DNA of 64,000 bases from Aristolochia californica (lineage: Eukaryota; Streptophyta; Magnoliopsida; Piperales; Aristolochiaceae), in assembly GCA_029961685.1 (NCBI GenBank), contig JARWKL010000007.1, positions 26,793,013 to 26,857,012 of the forward strand, written 5' to 3'. The notes under the pieces were generated by a model. It made no database searches and was not told the DNA's origin. It was given only the letters and a program-made list of their open reading frames with translations. Of this stretch, positions 34,631 through 48,003 are shown piece after piece (the first letter of the stretch is position 1; every line of letters starts with the position of its first letter). The position numbers were made by a program, and so were the translations under genes.

Positions 34631-37326
34631 ATGTTAAAGATTCAAATGACCTATGGATCCAAAGCTTTTAAAGAGAATAACAAACGCTCATTCAATTCTC
34701 AAGTGAACGTGCGGTGGGATATTCACCCGAGTCTAACAAGTCATTATTTTGCCGATTTTTAAAAATTTGATCTAACAATCATAGATGAATGTAAAGTGAT
34801 TTATCATGCGTAACGGGCTATATTTTTGTATGAAACGACTTATGGATTGCAATTCAACACTCAGTTAAAAATGCACTGCCACCAATTTTTCCCAACGATT
34901 GCGAAACCTGAGATATAAAAACTAAAAAGTGTTTACAATCCCTAAAAATTACAGTCTGTCTTTGGAATTATCTCTCCCTACAATTGTGCATTGTGCTTTT
35001 CAATTTTAGATGTACACTTTTTTCTTAAATCAAAACTTTGACTTTTCGCTCTCCCTTCATCCCGAAAACAAACAATGCAAAAAGCTTACAATAAAATCAA
35101 AATTTTATAGTCGATGTATGGAAAAAATTTAAAACAATAACAAATATAAATAAAGAAAATTTATTCACCCAACACAATTGAACACAAAAGTTTTGTTATC
35201 CAATTTTGGGAAATTCCACTAGTTTAACCGTAATAGCTTGGAATTTTACAAGAAAGGGATTTCATCAACACATGTTTTAAAAATGGATATGCATGTTTGA
35301 AACTTGTTAAAGATGCAAATGAGCTATGGATGCAAAGCTTTTAAAGAGAATAACAAACGCTCATTAAATTCTCAAGTGAACTTGCAGTGGAACACTTACC
35401 CGAGTCAAACGTTCCATTATTTTGCCCATTTGCAAAAAGCTGACATAATTAATCATAGATGATTGCAATGTGATTTATCTTGCGTAACGGGCTATATTTT
35501 TGTATGAAATGACTTATGGATTGCAATTCAACACTCAATTAAAAATCCTCTGCCACCAATTTTTCCCGACGATTTCAAAAGCTGAGATATGAAAACAAAA
35601 AAGAGCTTACAATCCCTAAAAATTACAGACACTCTTTGGAATTATCTCTCCCTATAATTGTGCATTGTGCTTTTCCATTTTAGATGTACACTTTTTTCTT
35701 AAATCAAAACTTTGACTTTTCGCTCTCCCTTCAACCTGAAAACAAAAATGGCAAAAAGCTTACAACAAAATGAAAATTTTATAGTTGATGTGTGGAAAAA
35801 ATTTAAAACAATAACAAATATAAATAAATAAAATTTATTCACCCAACACAAATGATCACAAAAGTTTTGTTACCCAATTTTTGGAAATTCCACTAGTTTA
35901 ACCCTAATAGCTTGGAATTTTGGAAGAAAGAGATTTCATCCACACATGTTTTAAAAATGGATATGCATGTTTGAAACATGTTAAAGATGCAAATGAGCTA
36001 TGGATGCAAAGCATTTAAAGAGAATAGCAAACGCTCATTAAATTCTCAAGTGAACTTGCGGTGGGATATTTACCCGAGTCAAACATGCCATTATTTTGCC
36101 CATTTGCAAAAATCTGACTTAATTAATCATAGATGATTGCAATGTGATTTATCATGCGTAATGGGCTATATTTTTGTATGAAATGACTTATGGATTGCAA
36201 TTCAACACACAGTTAAAAATCCTCCGCAACCCATTTTTCCCGACGATTGCAAAACCTGAGATATAAAAACGAAAAGGTGCTTACAATCCCTAAAAATTAC
36301 AGGCACTCTTTGGAATTATCTCTCTCTACATATGTGCATTATGCATTTCCGTTTTAGATGTACATATTTTTCTTAAATCAAAACTTCGAGTTTTTCGCTC
36401 TCCCTTCATCCCATAATCAAAAAAGGCAAATAGATAACAGTAAAATGAAAATTTCATAGTTTAAGTACGGAAAAAGTTTAAAACAGTAAAAAAATTAAAT
36501 GAAAAAATTTATTCACACACCACAAATAACAACAAAAGTTTTATTATCCAAGTTTGGGAAATTCCAATAGTCCAAAACTAATATCTTGGAATTTTACATG
36601 AAGGAGATTTTTTCTACACATGTTTTAAAAATGGATATGCATGTCAGAAACATGTTAAAGATTCAAATGGCCTATGGATCCAAAGCTTTTAAAGAGAATA
36701 ACAAACGCTCATTAAATTCTCAAGTGAACGTGCGGTGGGATATTTGCCTGAGTCAAACAAGCCATTATTTTGCCCATATTCAAAAAGTTGAGCTAACAAT
36801 CATAGATGATTTTAAAGAGATTTGTCATGCGTAACAGGCTATATTTTTGTAAGAAATGACTTATGGATTTGAAGTCAACACTCAGTTAAAAATCGCCCGC
36901 CTCCCCCGTTTCCCAACGATTGCAAAACCTTAGATATAAAAATGAAAAAGTGCATACGATCCCTAAAACATACAGACACTCTTTTAAAATATCTCTCTCT
37001 ACATTTGTGCATTGTGCATTTCCATTTTAGATGTACACTTTTTTCTTAAATCAGAACTTTGAGATTTCTCTCCCCCGTCATCCCGCAAACAAAAAAGGCA
37101 GAAAAGATCACAACAAAATAAAAATTTTATAGTTGATGTGCGGAAAATATTTAAAATAATAACTAATGTAAATAAAAAATGTCTATTCACACACCACAAA
37201 TGAACACAAAAGTTTTGTTACCCAAGTTTGGGAAATTCCATTAGTCGAACCCTATTAAGCTTGGAATTTTACATGAAGGAGATTTTTTCTACACATGTTT
37301 TAAAAATCGATATGCATGCTTGAAAC
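34631..37326. repeat. Expanded HOR: A, B/A hybrid, B, C
   Basis: Monomers start at 34631 (A), about 35304 (B head), 35978 (B) and 36652 (C). The second monomer changes from B to A between about 35490 and 35550 (CTCTGCCACCAATTT follows), so a full B comes next and the unit has four monomers. The same four-monomer pattern recurs at 58026-60717. Confidence 0.88.
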
Positions 37327-39314
37327 ATGTTAATGATTGAAATGACGTATGGATCCAAAGCTTTTAAAGAGAATAACAAACGCTCATTAAATTCTCAAGT
37401 GAACGTGCGGTGGGATATTTACCCAAGTCTAACAAGTCATTATTTTCCCCATTTTAAAAAATTTGGTCTAAAAATCATAGATGATTGTAAAGTGATTTAT
37501 CATGCGTAACGGGCTATATTATTGTATGAAATGACATATGGATTGCAATTCAACACTCAGTTAAAAATCCTCTGCCACCAATTTTTCCCGATGATTGCAA
37601 AACCTGAGATATAAAAACTAAAAAGAGCCTACAATCCATAAAAATTACATACACTCTTTGGAATTATCTCTCCCTACAATTGTGCATTGTGCATTTCCAT
37701 TTTAGATGTACACTTTTTTCTTAAATCAAAACGTTGACTTTTCGCTCTCCCTTCATCCCGAAAACTAACAAGGCAAAAAGCTTACAACAAAATGAAAATT
37801 TTATAGTTGATGTATGGAAAAAATTTAAAACAATAACAAATATAAATAAAGAAAATTTATTCACCCAACACAAATGAACACAAAAGTTTTGTTATCCAAT
37901 TTTGGGAAATTCCACTAGTTTAACCCTAATAGCTTGGAATTTTGCGAGAAAGAGATTTCATCCACACTTGTTTTTAAAATGGATATGCATGTTTGAAACA
38001 TGTTAAAGATGCAAATGAGATATGTATCCAAAGCATTTAAAGAGAATTACAAACGCTCATTAAATTCTCAAGTGAACTTGCGGTGGGATATTTACCCGAG
38101 TCAAACATACATTATTTTGCCCATTTGCAAAAAGCTGACATAATAATCATAGATGATTGTGATGTGATTTATCACACGTAACGGGCTATATTTATGTATG
38201 AAATTACTTATGGGTTGCAATTCAACACTCAGTTAAAAATCCTCCGCAACCCATTTTTCCCGACGATTGCAAAACTTGAGATATAAAAACGAAAAAAGTG
38301 CTTACAGTCCTTAAAAATTACACACACTCTTTGGAATTATCTCCCTCAACATATGTGCATTGTGCATTTCTGTTTCAGATGTACACATTTTTCTCAAATA
38401 AAAACTTCGAATTTTTCGCTCTCCCTTCATCCGTAAACAAAAAAGGCAAATAGATCACAGCAAAATGAAAATTTCATAGTTGATGTACGGAAAAGTTTAA
38501 AACAATAAAAAAATTAAATGAAGAAAATTTATTCACACACCACAAATGAACACAAAAGTTTTGTTATCCAAGTTTGGGAAAATCCACTAGTCCATGACTA
38601 ATATCTTGGAATTTTACATGAAGGAGATTTTTTCTACACATGTTTTAAAAATGGATATGAATGCCAGAAACGTGTTAAAGATTCAAATGACCTATGGATC
38701 CAAAGCTTTTAAAGAGAATAACAAACGCTCATTAAATTCTCAAGTGAACATGCGGTGGGATAATTGCCCGAGTCAAACAAGCCATTATTTTGCCCATATT
38801 CAAAAAGTTGAGCTAACAATGATAGATGATTGTAAATTGATTTGTCATGCGTAACGGGCTATATTTTTGAAAGAAATGACTTATGGATTTGAAGTCAACA
38901 CTCAGTTAAAAATCGCCTGCCTCCCCCGTTTCCCGATGATTGCAAAACCTTAGATATAAAAAATAAAAAGTGCATACGATCCCTAAAACATACAGACAAT
39001 CTTTAGAAATATCTCTCTCTACATTTGTGCATTGTGCATTTCCATTTTAGATGTACACTTTTTTCTTAAATCAGAACTTTGAGTTTTCGGTCCCCCTTCA
39101 TCCCTTAAACAAAAAAAGCAGAAAAGATGACAACAAAATAAAAATTTTATAGTTGATGTGTGGAAAATAATTAAAATAATAACTAATGTAAATAAAAAAT
39201 ATCTATTCACGCTCCACAAATGAACACAAAAGTTTTGTTATCCGAGTCTGGGAAATTCCATTAGTCCAACCCTATTAAGCTTGGAATTTTAAATGAAGGA
39301 GATTTTTTCTGCAC
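37327..39314. repeat. HOR A-B-C (1988 bp)
   Basis: Monomers start at 37327 (A), 38000 (B) and about 38672 (C). The B carries CATAATAATCATAG, one T shorter than the usual left-side form. This is the first B of the right-hand variant class. Confidence 0.9.
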
Positions 39315-40663
39315 ATGTTAAAGATGCAAATGAGCTATGGATGCAAAACTTTTACAGAGAATAACAAACGCTCATTAAATTCTCAAGTGAACTTGCGGTG
39401 GGATATTTACCCGAGTCAAACATGCCATTATTTTGCCCATTTGCAAAAAGCTGACATAATTAATCATAGATGATTGTAATGTGATTTATCATGCGTAACG
39501 GGCTGTATTTTTGTATGAAATGACTTATGGATTGCAATTCAACACTCAGTTAAAAATCCTCTGCAACCCATTTTTCCCGGCGATTGTAAAACCTGAGATA
39601 TAAAAACGAAAAGGTGCTTACAATCCCTAAAAATTACAGGCACTCTTTGTAATTGTCTCTCTCCACATATGTCCATTGTGCATTTCCGTTTTAGATGTAC
39701 ACATTTTTCTTAAATTAAAACTTTGAGTTTTTCGCTCTCCCTTATTCCCGTAAACAAAAAAGGCAAATAGATCACAGCAAAATGAAAATTTCATAGTTGA
39801 TGTACGGAAAAGTTTAAAACAATAAAAAAATTAAATGAAGAAAATTTATTCACACACCACAAATGAACACAAAAGTTTTGTTATCCAAGTTTGGGAAATT
39901 CCACTAGTCCAAAACTAATATCATGGAATTTTACATGAAGGAGATTTTTTCTACACATGTTTTAAAAATTGATATGAATGCCAGAAACGTGTTAAAGATT
40001 TAAATGACGTATGGATCAAAAGATTTTAAAGAGAATAACAAACGCTCATTAAATTCTCAAGTGGACGTGCCGTGGGATATTTGCCCGAGTCAAACAAGCC
40101 ATTATTTTGCCTATATTCAAAAAGTTGAGCTAACAATCAAAGATGATTTGTAAAGTGATTTGTCATTCGTAACGGGCTATATTTTTTTAAGAAATGACTT
40201 ATGGATTTGAACTCAACACTCAGTTAAAAATCGCTCGCCTCCCCTGTTTCCCGACGATTGCAAAACCTTAGATAAAAAAACGAAAAAGTGCATACGATCC
40301 CTAAAACATACAGACACTCTATGGAAATATCTCTCTCTACATTTGTGCGTTATGCATTTTCATTTTCGATGTACACTTTTGTCTTAAATCAGAACTTAGA
40401 GTTTTTGCTCCACCTTCATCCCCTAAAAAAAAAGGCAAAAAAGATCACAACAAAATAAAAATTTTATAGCTGATGTGTGGAAAATATTTAAAATAATAAC
40501 TAATGTAAATAAAAAATATCTATTCACACACCACAAATGTACACAAAAGTTTTGTTATCCAAGTTTGGGAAATTCCATTAGTCAAACCCTATTAAGCTTG
40601 GAATTTTACGTGAAGGAGATTTTTTCTACACATGTTTTAAAAATGGATATGCATTCTTGAAAC
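39315..40663. repeat. Two-monomer block: B and C, A missing
   Basis: A C pre-head (TTTTTTCTGCACATGTT) runs straight into a B head at 39315. About 31 bp between two ACATGTT copies, the arms of dyad D1, are lost. The expected A monomer is absent. B (39315) and C (about 39989) are otherwise complete. Confidence 0.88.
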
Positions 40664-42010
40664 ATGTTAAAGATTCAAATAACCTACGGATCCAAAGCTT
40701 TTACAGAGAATAACAAACACTCATTAAATTCTCAAGTGAACGTGCGGTGGGATATTTACCCGTGTCTAACAAGTCATTATGTTGCCCATTTTCAAAAATT
40801 TGATCTAACAATCATAGAGGATTGTAAAGTGATTTATCATGCGTAATGGGCTATATTTTTGTATGAAATGACTTATATATTGCAATTCAATACTCAGTTA
40901 AAAATCCTCTGCCACCAATTTTTCCTAACGATTGCAAAATCTGAGATATAAAAACTAAAAAGAGCTTACAATCCCTAAAAATTACTGAGATTCTTTGGAA
41001 TTATCTCGCCCTACAATTGTGCATTGTGCTTTTCCATTTTAGATGTATACTTTTTTCTTAAATCAAAACATTGACTTTTCGTTCTCCCTTCATCCCCAAA
41101 AAAAACAAGGCAAAAAGCTTACAACAATATGAAAATTTTATAGTTGTTGTATGGAAAAAATTTAAAACAATAACAATTATAAATAAATAAAATTTATTCA
41201 CCCAACACAAATGAACACAAAAGTTTTGTTATCAAATTTTGGGAAATTCCACAAGTTTAACCCTAATAGCTTGGAATTTTGCAAGAAAGAGATTTCATCC
41301 ACACTTGTTTTAAAAATGGATATGCATGTTTGAAACATGTTAAAGATGCAAATGAGCTATGGATACAAAGTTGTTAAAGAGAATAACAAACGCTCATTCA
41401 ATTCTCAAGTGAACGTACGGTGGGATATTTACCCGAGTCTAACAAGTCATAATATGCCCATTTTCAAAAATTTGATCTAACAATCATAGATGATTGTAAA
41501 GTGATTTATCATGTGTAACGGGCTATATTTTTGTATAAAATGACTTATGGATTGCAATTCAACACTCAGTTAAAAATCCTCTGCCACCAATTTTTCCCGA
41601 CGATTGCAAAACATGAGATATAATACCTAAAAAGTGCTTAGAATCCCTAAAAATTATAGACACTCTTTGGAATTATCTCTCCCTATAATTGTGCATTGTG
41701 CTTTTCCATTTTAGACGTACACTTTTTTCTTAAATAAAAACTTTGAGTTTTTCGCTCTCCCTTCTTCCCGTATACAAAAAAGGCAAATAGATCACAGCAA
41801 AATGAAAATTTCATAGTTGATGTACGGAAAAAGTTTAAAACAATAAAAAAAAGTAAATGAAGAAAATTTATTCACACACCTCAAATGAACACAAATGTTT
41901 TGTTATCCAAGTTTGGGAAATTGCACTAGTCGAAAACTAATATCTTGGAATTTTACATGAAGGAGATTTTTTCTACACATGTATTAAAAATGCATATGCA
42001 TGCCAGAAAC
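40664..42010. repeat. Two-monomer block: A and a B/A/B mosaic
   Basis: A starts at 40664. The monomer at 41337 begins as B (GATGCAAATGAGC), is A from its head through about 41720 (CATTTTCAAAAATTTG, CTCTGCCACC), then becomes B again (TTTGAGTTTTTCGC, GGCAAATAGATCACAG). Private variants CTTCTTCCCGTATAC and AAATTGCACTAGTC are shared with the mosaic at 44644. Confidence 0.87.
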
Positions 42011-43969
42011 ATGTTAATGATTCAAATGACCTATGGGTCCAAAGTTTTTAAAGAGAATAACAAACGCTCATTAAATTCTCAAGTGAACGTGCAGTGGGAT
42101 ATTTACCCGAGTCCAACAAGACATTATTTTGCCCATTTTCAAAAATTTGATCTAACAATCGTAGATCATTGTAAAGTGATTTATCATGCATAACGGGCTA
42201 TATTTTTCTACGAAATGACTTATGGATTGCAATTCAACACTCGGTTAAAAATCCTCTGCCACCAATTTTTCCCCACGATTGTAAAACCTAAGATATAAAA
42301 ACTAAAAAGAGTTTACAATCCCTAAAAATCACAGATACTCTTTGGAATTATCTCTCCCTACAATTGTCCATTGTGCTTTCCCATTTTAGTCTTAAATCAA
42401 AACTTTGACTTTTCGCTCTCCCTTCATCCCAAAAAAAAAAATGGCAAAAAGCTTACAACAAAATGAAAATTTTATAATTGATGTATGGAAAAAATTTAAA
42501 ACAATAACAAATATAAATAAAGAAAATTTATTCACCCAACACAAATGATACAAAAGTTTTCTTATCCAATTTTGGGAAATTCCACTAGTTTAACCCTAAT
42601 AGCTTGGAATTTTGCAAGAAAGAGATTTCATCCACACATGTTTTAAAAATGGATATGCATGTTTGAAACATGTTAAAGATGCAAATGAGCTATAGATGCA
42701 AAGCTTTTAAAGAGAATAACAAACGCTCATTAAATTCTCAAGTGAACTTGCAGTGGGATATTTACCCGAGTCAAACATGCCATTATTTTGCCCATTTGCG
42801 TAATGGGCTATATTTTTATATGAAATGACTTATGATTTGCAGTTCAACACTCAGTTAAAAATCCTCCGCAACCCATTTTTGCCGGCGATTGCAAAACCTG
42901 AGATATAAAAATGAAAAGGTGCTTACCATCCCTAAAAATTACAGGCACTCTTTGGAATTATCTCTCTCTACATATGTGCATTGTGCATTTCCGTTTTAGA
43001 TGTACACTTTTTTCTTAAACAATAACTTCGAGTTTTTCGCTCTCCCTTCATCCCGTAAACAAAAAAGGCAAATAGATCACAGCAAAATGAAAATTTCATA
43101 GTTGATGTACAGAAAAAGTTCAAAACAATAAAAAAAGTAAACGAAAAACATTTATTCACACACCACAAATGACAACAAAAGTTTTGTTATCCAAGTTTGG
43201 GAAATTCCTCTAGTCCAAAACTAATATCTTGGAATTTTATATGAAGGAGATTTTTTCTACACATGTTTTAAAAATGGATATGCATGCCAGAAACATGTTA
43301 AAGATTCAAATGACCTATGGCCCCAAAGCTTTTAAAGAGAATAACAAACACTCATTAAATTCTCAAGTGAACGTGCGGTGGGATATTATCCCGAGTCAAA
43401 CAAGCCATTATTTTGCCCATATTCAAAAAGTTGAGCTAACTATCAAAGATGATTGTAAAGTGATTTGTCATGCGTAATGGGCTATATTTTTTTATGAATT
43501 GACTTATGGATTTGAAGTCAACACTCAGTTAAAAATCGCCCGCCTCCCCCGTTTCCCGACGATTGGAAAACCTTAGATATACAAACGAAAAAGTGCATAC
43601 GATCCCTAAAACATATAGACACTGTTTTGAAATATCTCTCTCTACATTTGTGCATTGTGCATTTCCATTTTAGATGTACACTTTTTTCTTAAATCAGAAC
43701 TTTGAGTTTTCGCTCCCCCTTCATCCCGTGAACAAAAAAGGCAGAAAAGATTACAACAAGATAAAATTTTTATAGTTGATGTGTGAAAAATATTTAAAAT
43801 AATAACTAATGTAAATAAAAAATATCTATTCACACACCACAAATGAACACAAAAGTTTTGTTATCCAAGTTTGCGAAACTCCATTAGTTCAACCCTATTA
43901 TGCTTGGAATTTTACATGAAGGAAATTTTTTCTACACTTGTTTTAAAAATGGATATGCATGCTTGAAAC
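42011..43969. repeat. Irregular HOR: C-start/A, B with deletion, C
   Basis: The monomer at 42011 starts like C (GCCAGAAACATG) but is A in head and tail. Its tail lacks about 15 bp at 42390 (CATTTTAGTCTTAAATC). B (42670) lost about 48 bp at 42797, where CATTTGC meets GTAATGGGC; dyad D2 is gone. C (43295) is complete. Confidence 0.87.
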
Positions 43970-45992
43970 ATGTTCAAGATTGAAATGACCTATGGATCCA
44001 AAGCTTTTGAAGAGAATAACAAATGCTCATTAAATTCTCAAGTGAACGTTCGGTGGGATATTTACCCGAGTCTAACAAGTCATTATTTTCCCCATTTTCA
44101 AAAATTTGATCTAACAATGATAGATGATATTTAAATTGATTTATCATGCGCAACGGGCTATATTTTTGTATGAAATGACTTATGGATTGCAATTCAACAC
44201 TCAGTTAAAAATTCTCTGCCACCAATTTTTCCCGACGATTGCAAAACCTGAGATATAAAAACTAAAAAGAGCTTACAATCCTTAAAAATTGCAGACACTC
44301 TTTGAAATTATCTCTCCCTACAATTGTGTATTGTGCTTTTCCATTTTAGATGTACACTTTTTTCTTAAATCAAAACGTTGACTTTTCGCTCTCCCTTCAT
44401 CCCGAAAACTAACAAGGCAAAAAGCTTATATCAAAATGAAAATTTTATTGTTGAAGTATGGAAAAAATTTAAAACAATAACAAATATAAATAAAGAAAAT
44501 TTATTCACCCAACACAAATGAACACAAAAGTTTTGTTATCCAATTTTGGGAAATTTCACTTGTTTAACCCTAATAGATTGGAATTTTACAAGAAAGAGAC
44601 TTCTTCCACACATGTTTTAAACATGGATATGCATGTTTGAAACATGTTAAAGATGCAAATGAGCTTTGGATGCAAAGCATTTAAAGAGAATTACAAACAC
44701 TCATTAAATTCTCAAGTGAACTTGCGGTGGGATATTTACCCGAGTCAAACATGCATTATTTTGCCCATTTGCAAAAATTTGATCTAACAATCATAGATGT
44801 TTGTAAAGTGTTTTATCATGCGTAACAGGCTATATTTTTTTATGAAATGACTTATGGATTGCAATTCAACACTCAGTTAAAAATCATATGCCACCAATTT
44901 TTCCCGACGATTGCAAAACCTGAGATATAATAACTAAAAAGAGCTTACAATCCCTAAAACTTACAGACATTCTTTGGAATTATCTCTCCCTATAATTGTG
45001 CATTGTGTTTTTCCGTTTTAGATATACACTTTTTTCTTAAATAAAAACTTCGAGTTTTTCGCTCTCCCTTCTTCCCGTATACAAAAAAGGCAAATAGATC
45101 ACATCAAAATGAAAATTGCAAAGTTGATGTACAGAAAAATTTTAAAACAATAAAAAAAAGTAAATGAAGAAAATTTATTCACACACCTCAAATGAACACA
45201 AAAGTTTTGTTATCCTAGTTTGGGAAATTGCACTAGTCCAAGACTAATATGTAGGAATTTTACATGAAGGAGATTTTTTCTACACATGTTTTAAAAATGG
45301 ATATGCATGCCAGAAACATGTTAATGATTCAAATGACCTATGGATCAAAATATTTTAAAGAGAATAACAAACGCTCATTAAATTCTCAAGTGAACATGCG
45401 GTGGGATATTTGCTCGAGTCAAACAAGCCATTATTTTGCCCATATTCAAAAAGTTGAGCTAACAATCATAGATGATTTTTAAAGTGATTTGTCATGCGTA
45501 ACGAGCAATATTTTTTTAAAAAATGACATATGTATTTGAAGTCACCACTCAGTTAAAAATCGCCCGCCTCCCCCGTTTCCCGTCGATTGCAAAACCTTAA
45601 ATATAAAAATGAAAAAGTGCATACGATCCCTAAAACATATAGACACTTTTTGGAAATATCACTCTCTACATTTGTGCATTGTGCATTTTCATTTTAGATG
45701 TACACTTTTTTCTTAAATCACAACTTTGACTTTTCGCTCCCCCTTCATCCCATAAACAAAAAGGCAAAAAAGATCACAACAAAATAAAAAATTTATAGTT
45801 GATGTGTGGAAAATATTTAAAATAATAACTAATGTAAATAAAAAATATCTATTCACACACCACAAATGAACACAAATGTTTTGTTATCCAAGTTTGGGAA
45901 ATTCCATTAGTCCAACCCTATTAAGCTTGGAATTTTACATGAAGGAGAATTTTTCTACACATGTTTTAAAAATGGATATGCATGCTTGAAAC
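43970..45992. repeat. HOR-length block: A, B/A/B mosaic, C
   Basis: A starts at 43970. The monomer at 44644 starts B (CATTTGCAAAAA), becomes A at about 44775 (TTTGATCTAAC) and returns to B by about 45050. A regular C starts at 45318. Confidence 0.87.
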
Positions 45993-48003
45993 ATGTTAAA
46001 GATTCAAATGACCAAGGGATCCAAAGCTTTTAAAGAGAATGACAAACGCTCATTAAATTCTCAAGTAAACGCGCGGTGGGATATTTACCCGAGTCTAACA
46101 AGTCATTATTTTGCCCATTTCAAAAAATTGATCTAACAATCGTAGATCATTGTAAAGTGGTTTATCATGCGTAACGGGCTATATTTTTGTATGAAATGAC
46201 TTATGGATTGCAATTCAACGCTCAGTTAAAAATCCTTTGCCACCAATTTTTCCCGACGATTGCAAAACCAGAGATATAAAAACTAAAAAGAGCTTACAAT
46301 CCCTAAATATTATAGATACTCTTTGGAATTATCCCTCCCTACAATTGTGCATTGTGCTTTCCCATTTTAGATGTACATTTTTTTCTTAAATCAAAACTTG
46401 ACTTTTCGCTCTCCCTTCATCCCGAAAACAAACAAGGCAAAAAACTTACAACAAAATGAAAATTTTATAGTTGATTTATGGAAAAAATTTAAAAAAATAA
46501 CAAATATAAATAAAGAAAATTTATTCACCCAACAAAAATGAACACAAAAGTTTTGTTATCCAATTTGTGGAAATTCCACTAGTTTAACCCTAATAGCTTG
46601 GAATTTTGCAAGAAAGAGATTTCCTCCACACATGTTTTAAAAATGGATATGCATGTTTGAAACATGTTAAAGATGCAAATGTGCTATGGATGCAAAGCTT
46701 TTAAAGAGAATAACAAACGCTCATTAAATTCTCAAGTGAACTTGCGGTGGGATATTTACCCGAGTCAAACATGCCATTAATTTTCCCATTTGCAAAAAGC
46801 TGACATAATAATCATAGATGATTGTGATGTGATTTATCATGCTTAACGGGCTATATTTTTGTATGAAATGACTTATGGGTTGCATTTCAACACTCAGTTA
46901 AAAATCCTCCGCAACCCATTTTTCTAGACGATTGCAAAACCTGAGATATAAAAACGAAAAAGTGCTTACAATCCCTAAAAATTACAGACACTCTTTGGAA
47001 TTATCTCTCTCTACTTATGTGCATTGTGCATTTCCGTTTTAGATGTACACTTTTTTCTTAAATCAAAACTTCAAGTTTTTCACTCTCCCTTCATCCCGTA
47101 AACAAAAAAGGAAAATAGATTAAAGCAAAATGAAAATTTCATAGTTGACGTACGGAAAAAGTTTAAAACAAGAAAAAAAAGTAAATGAAGAAAATTTATT
47201 CACAGACCACAAATGAACACAAAAGTTTTGTTATCCCAGTTTGGGAAATTCCACTAGTCCAAAACTAATATATTGGAATTTTACATGAAGGAGATTTTTT
47301 CTACACATGTTTTAAAAATGGATATGCGTGCCAAAAACATGTTAATGATTCAAATGACCTATGGATCCAAAGCTTTTAAAGAGAATTACAAACGCACATT
47401 AAATTCTCAAGTGAACGTGCGGTGGGATATTTGCCCGAGTCATACAAACCATTATTTTTCCCATATTCAAAAATTTGAGCTAACAATCATAAATGATTTG
47501 TAAAGTGATTTGTCATGCGTAACGGGCTATATCTTTGTAAAAAATGACTTATGGATTTGAAGTCAACGCTCAGTTAAAAATCGCCCGCCTCCCCCGTTTC
47601 TCGACGATTGCAAAACCTTAGATATAAAAATGAAAAAGTGCCTACGATCCCTAAAACATACACACACTCTCTGGAAATATCTCTCTCTGCATTTGTGCAT
47701 TGTGCATTTCCATTTTAGATGTACACTTTTTTCTTAAATCATAACTTTGAGTTTTTGCTCCACCGTAATCCTGTAAACAAAAAAGGCAAAAAAGATCACA
47801 ACAAAATAAAAATTTTATAGTTGAGGTGTGGAAATTATTTAAAATAATAACTAATGTAAATAAAAAATATCTATTCACACACCACAAATGAACACAAAAG
47901 TTTTGTTATCCAAGTTTGGGAAACAACCCTATTAAGCTTGGAATTTTACATGAAGGAGATTTTTTCTACACATGTTTTAAAAATGGATATGCATGCTTGA
48001 AAC
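45993..48003. repeat. HOR A-B-C (2011 bp)
   Basis: Monomers start at 45993 (A), 46674 (B) and 47339 (C). The end of the C tail lost about 11 bp (TTTGGGAAACAACCC at about 47920). The same loss occurs at 49900 in the next unit. Confidence 0.91.
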
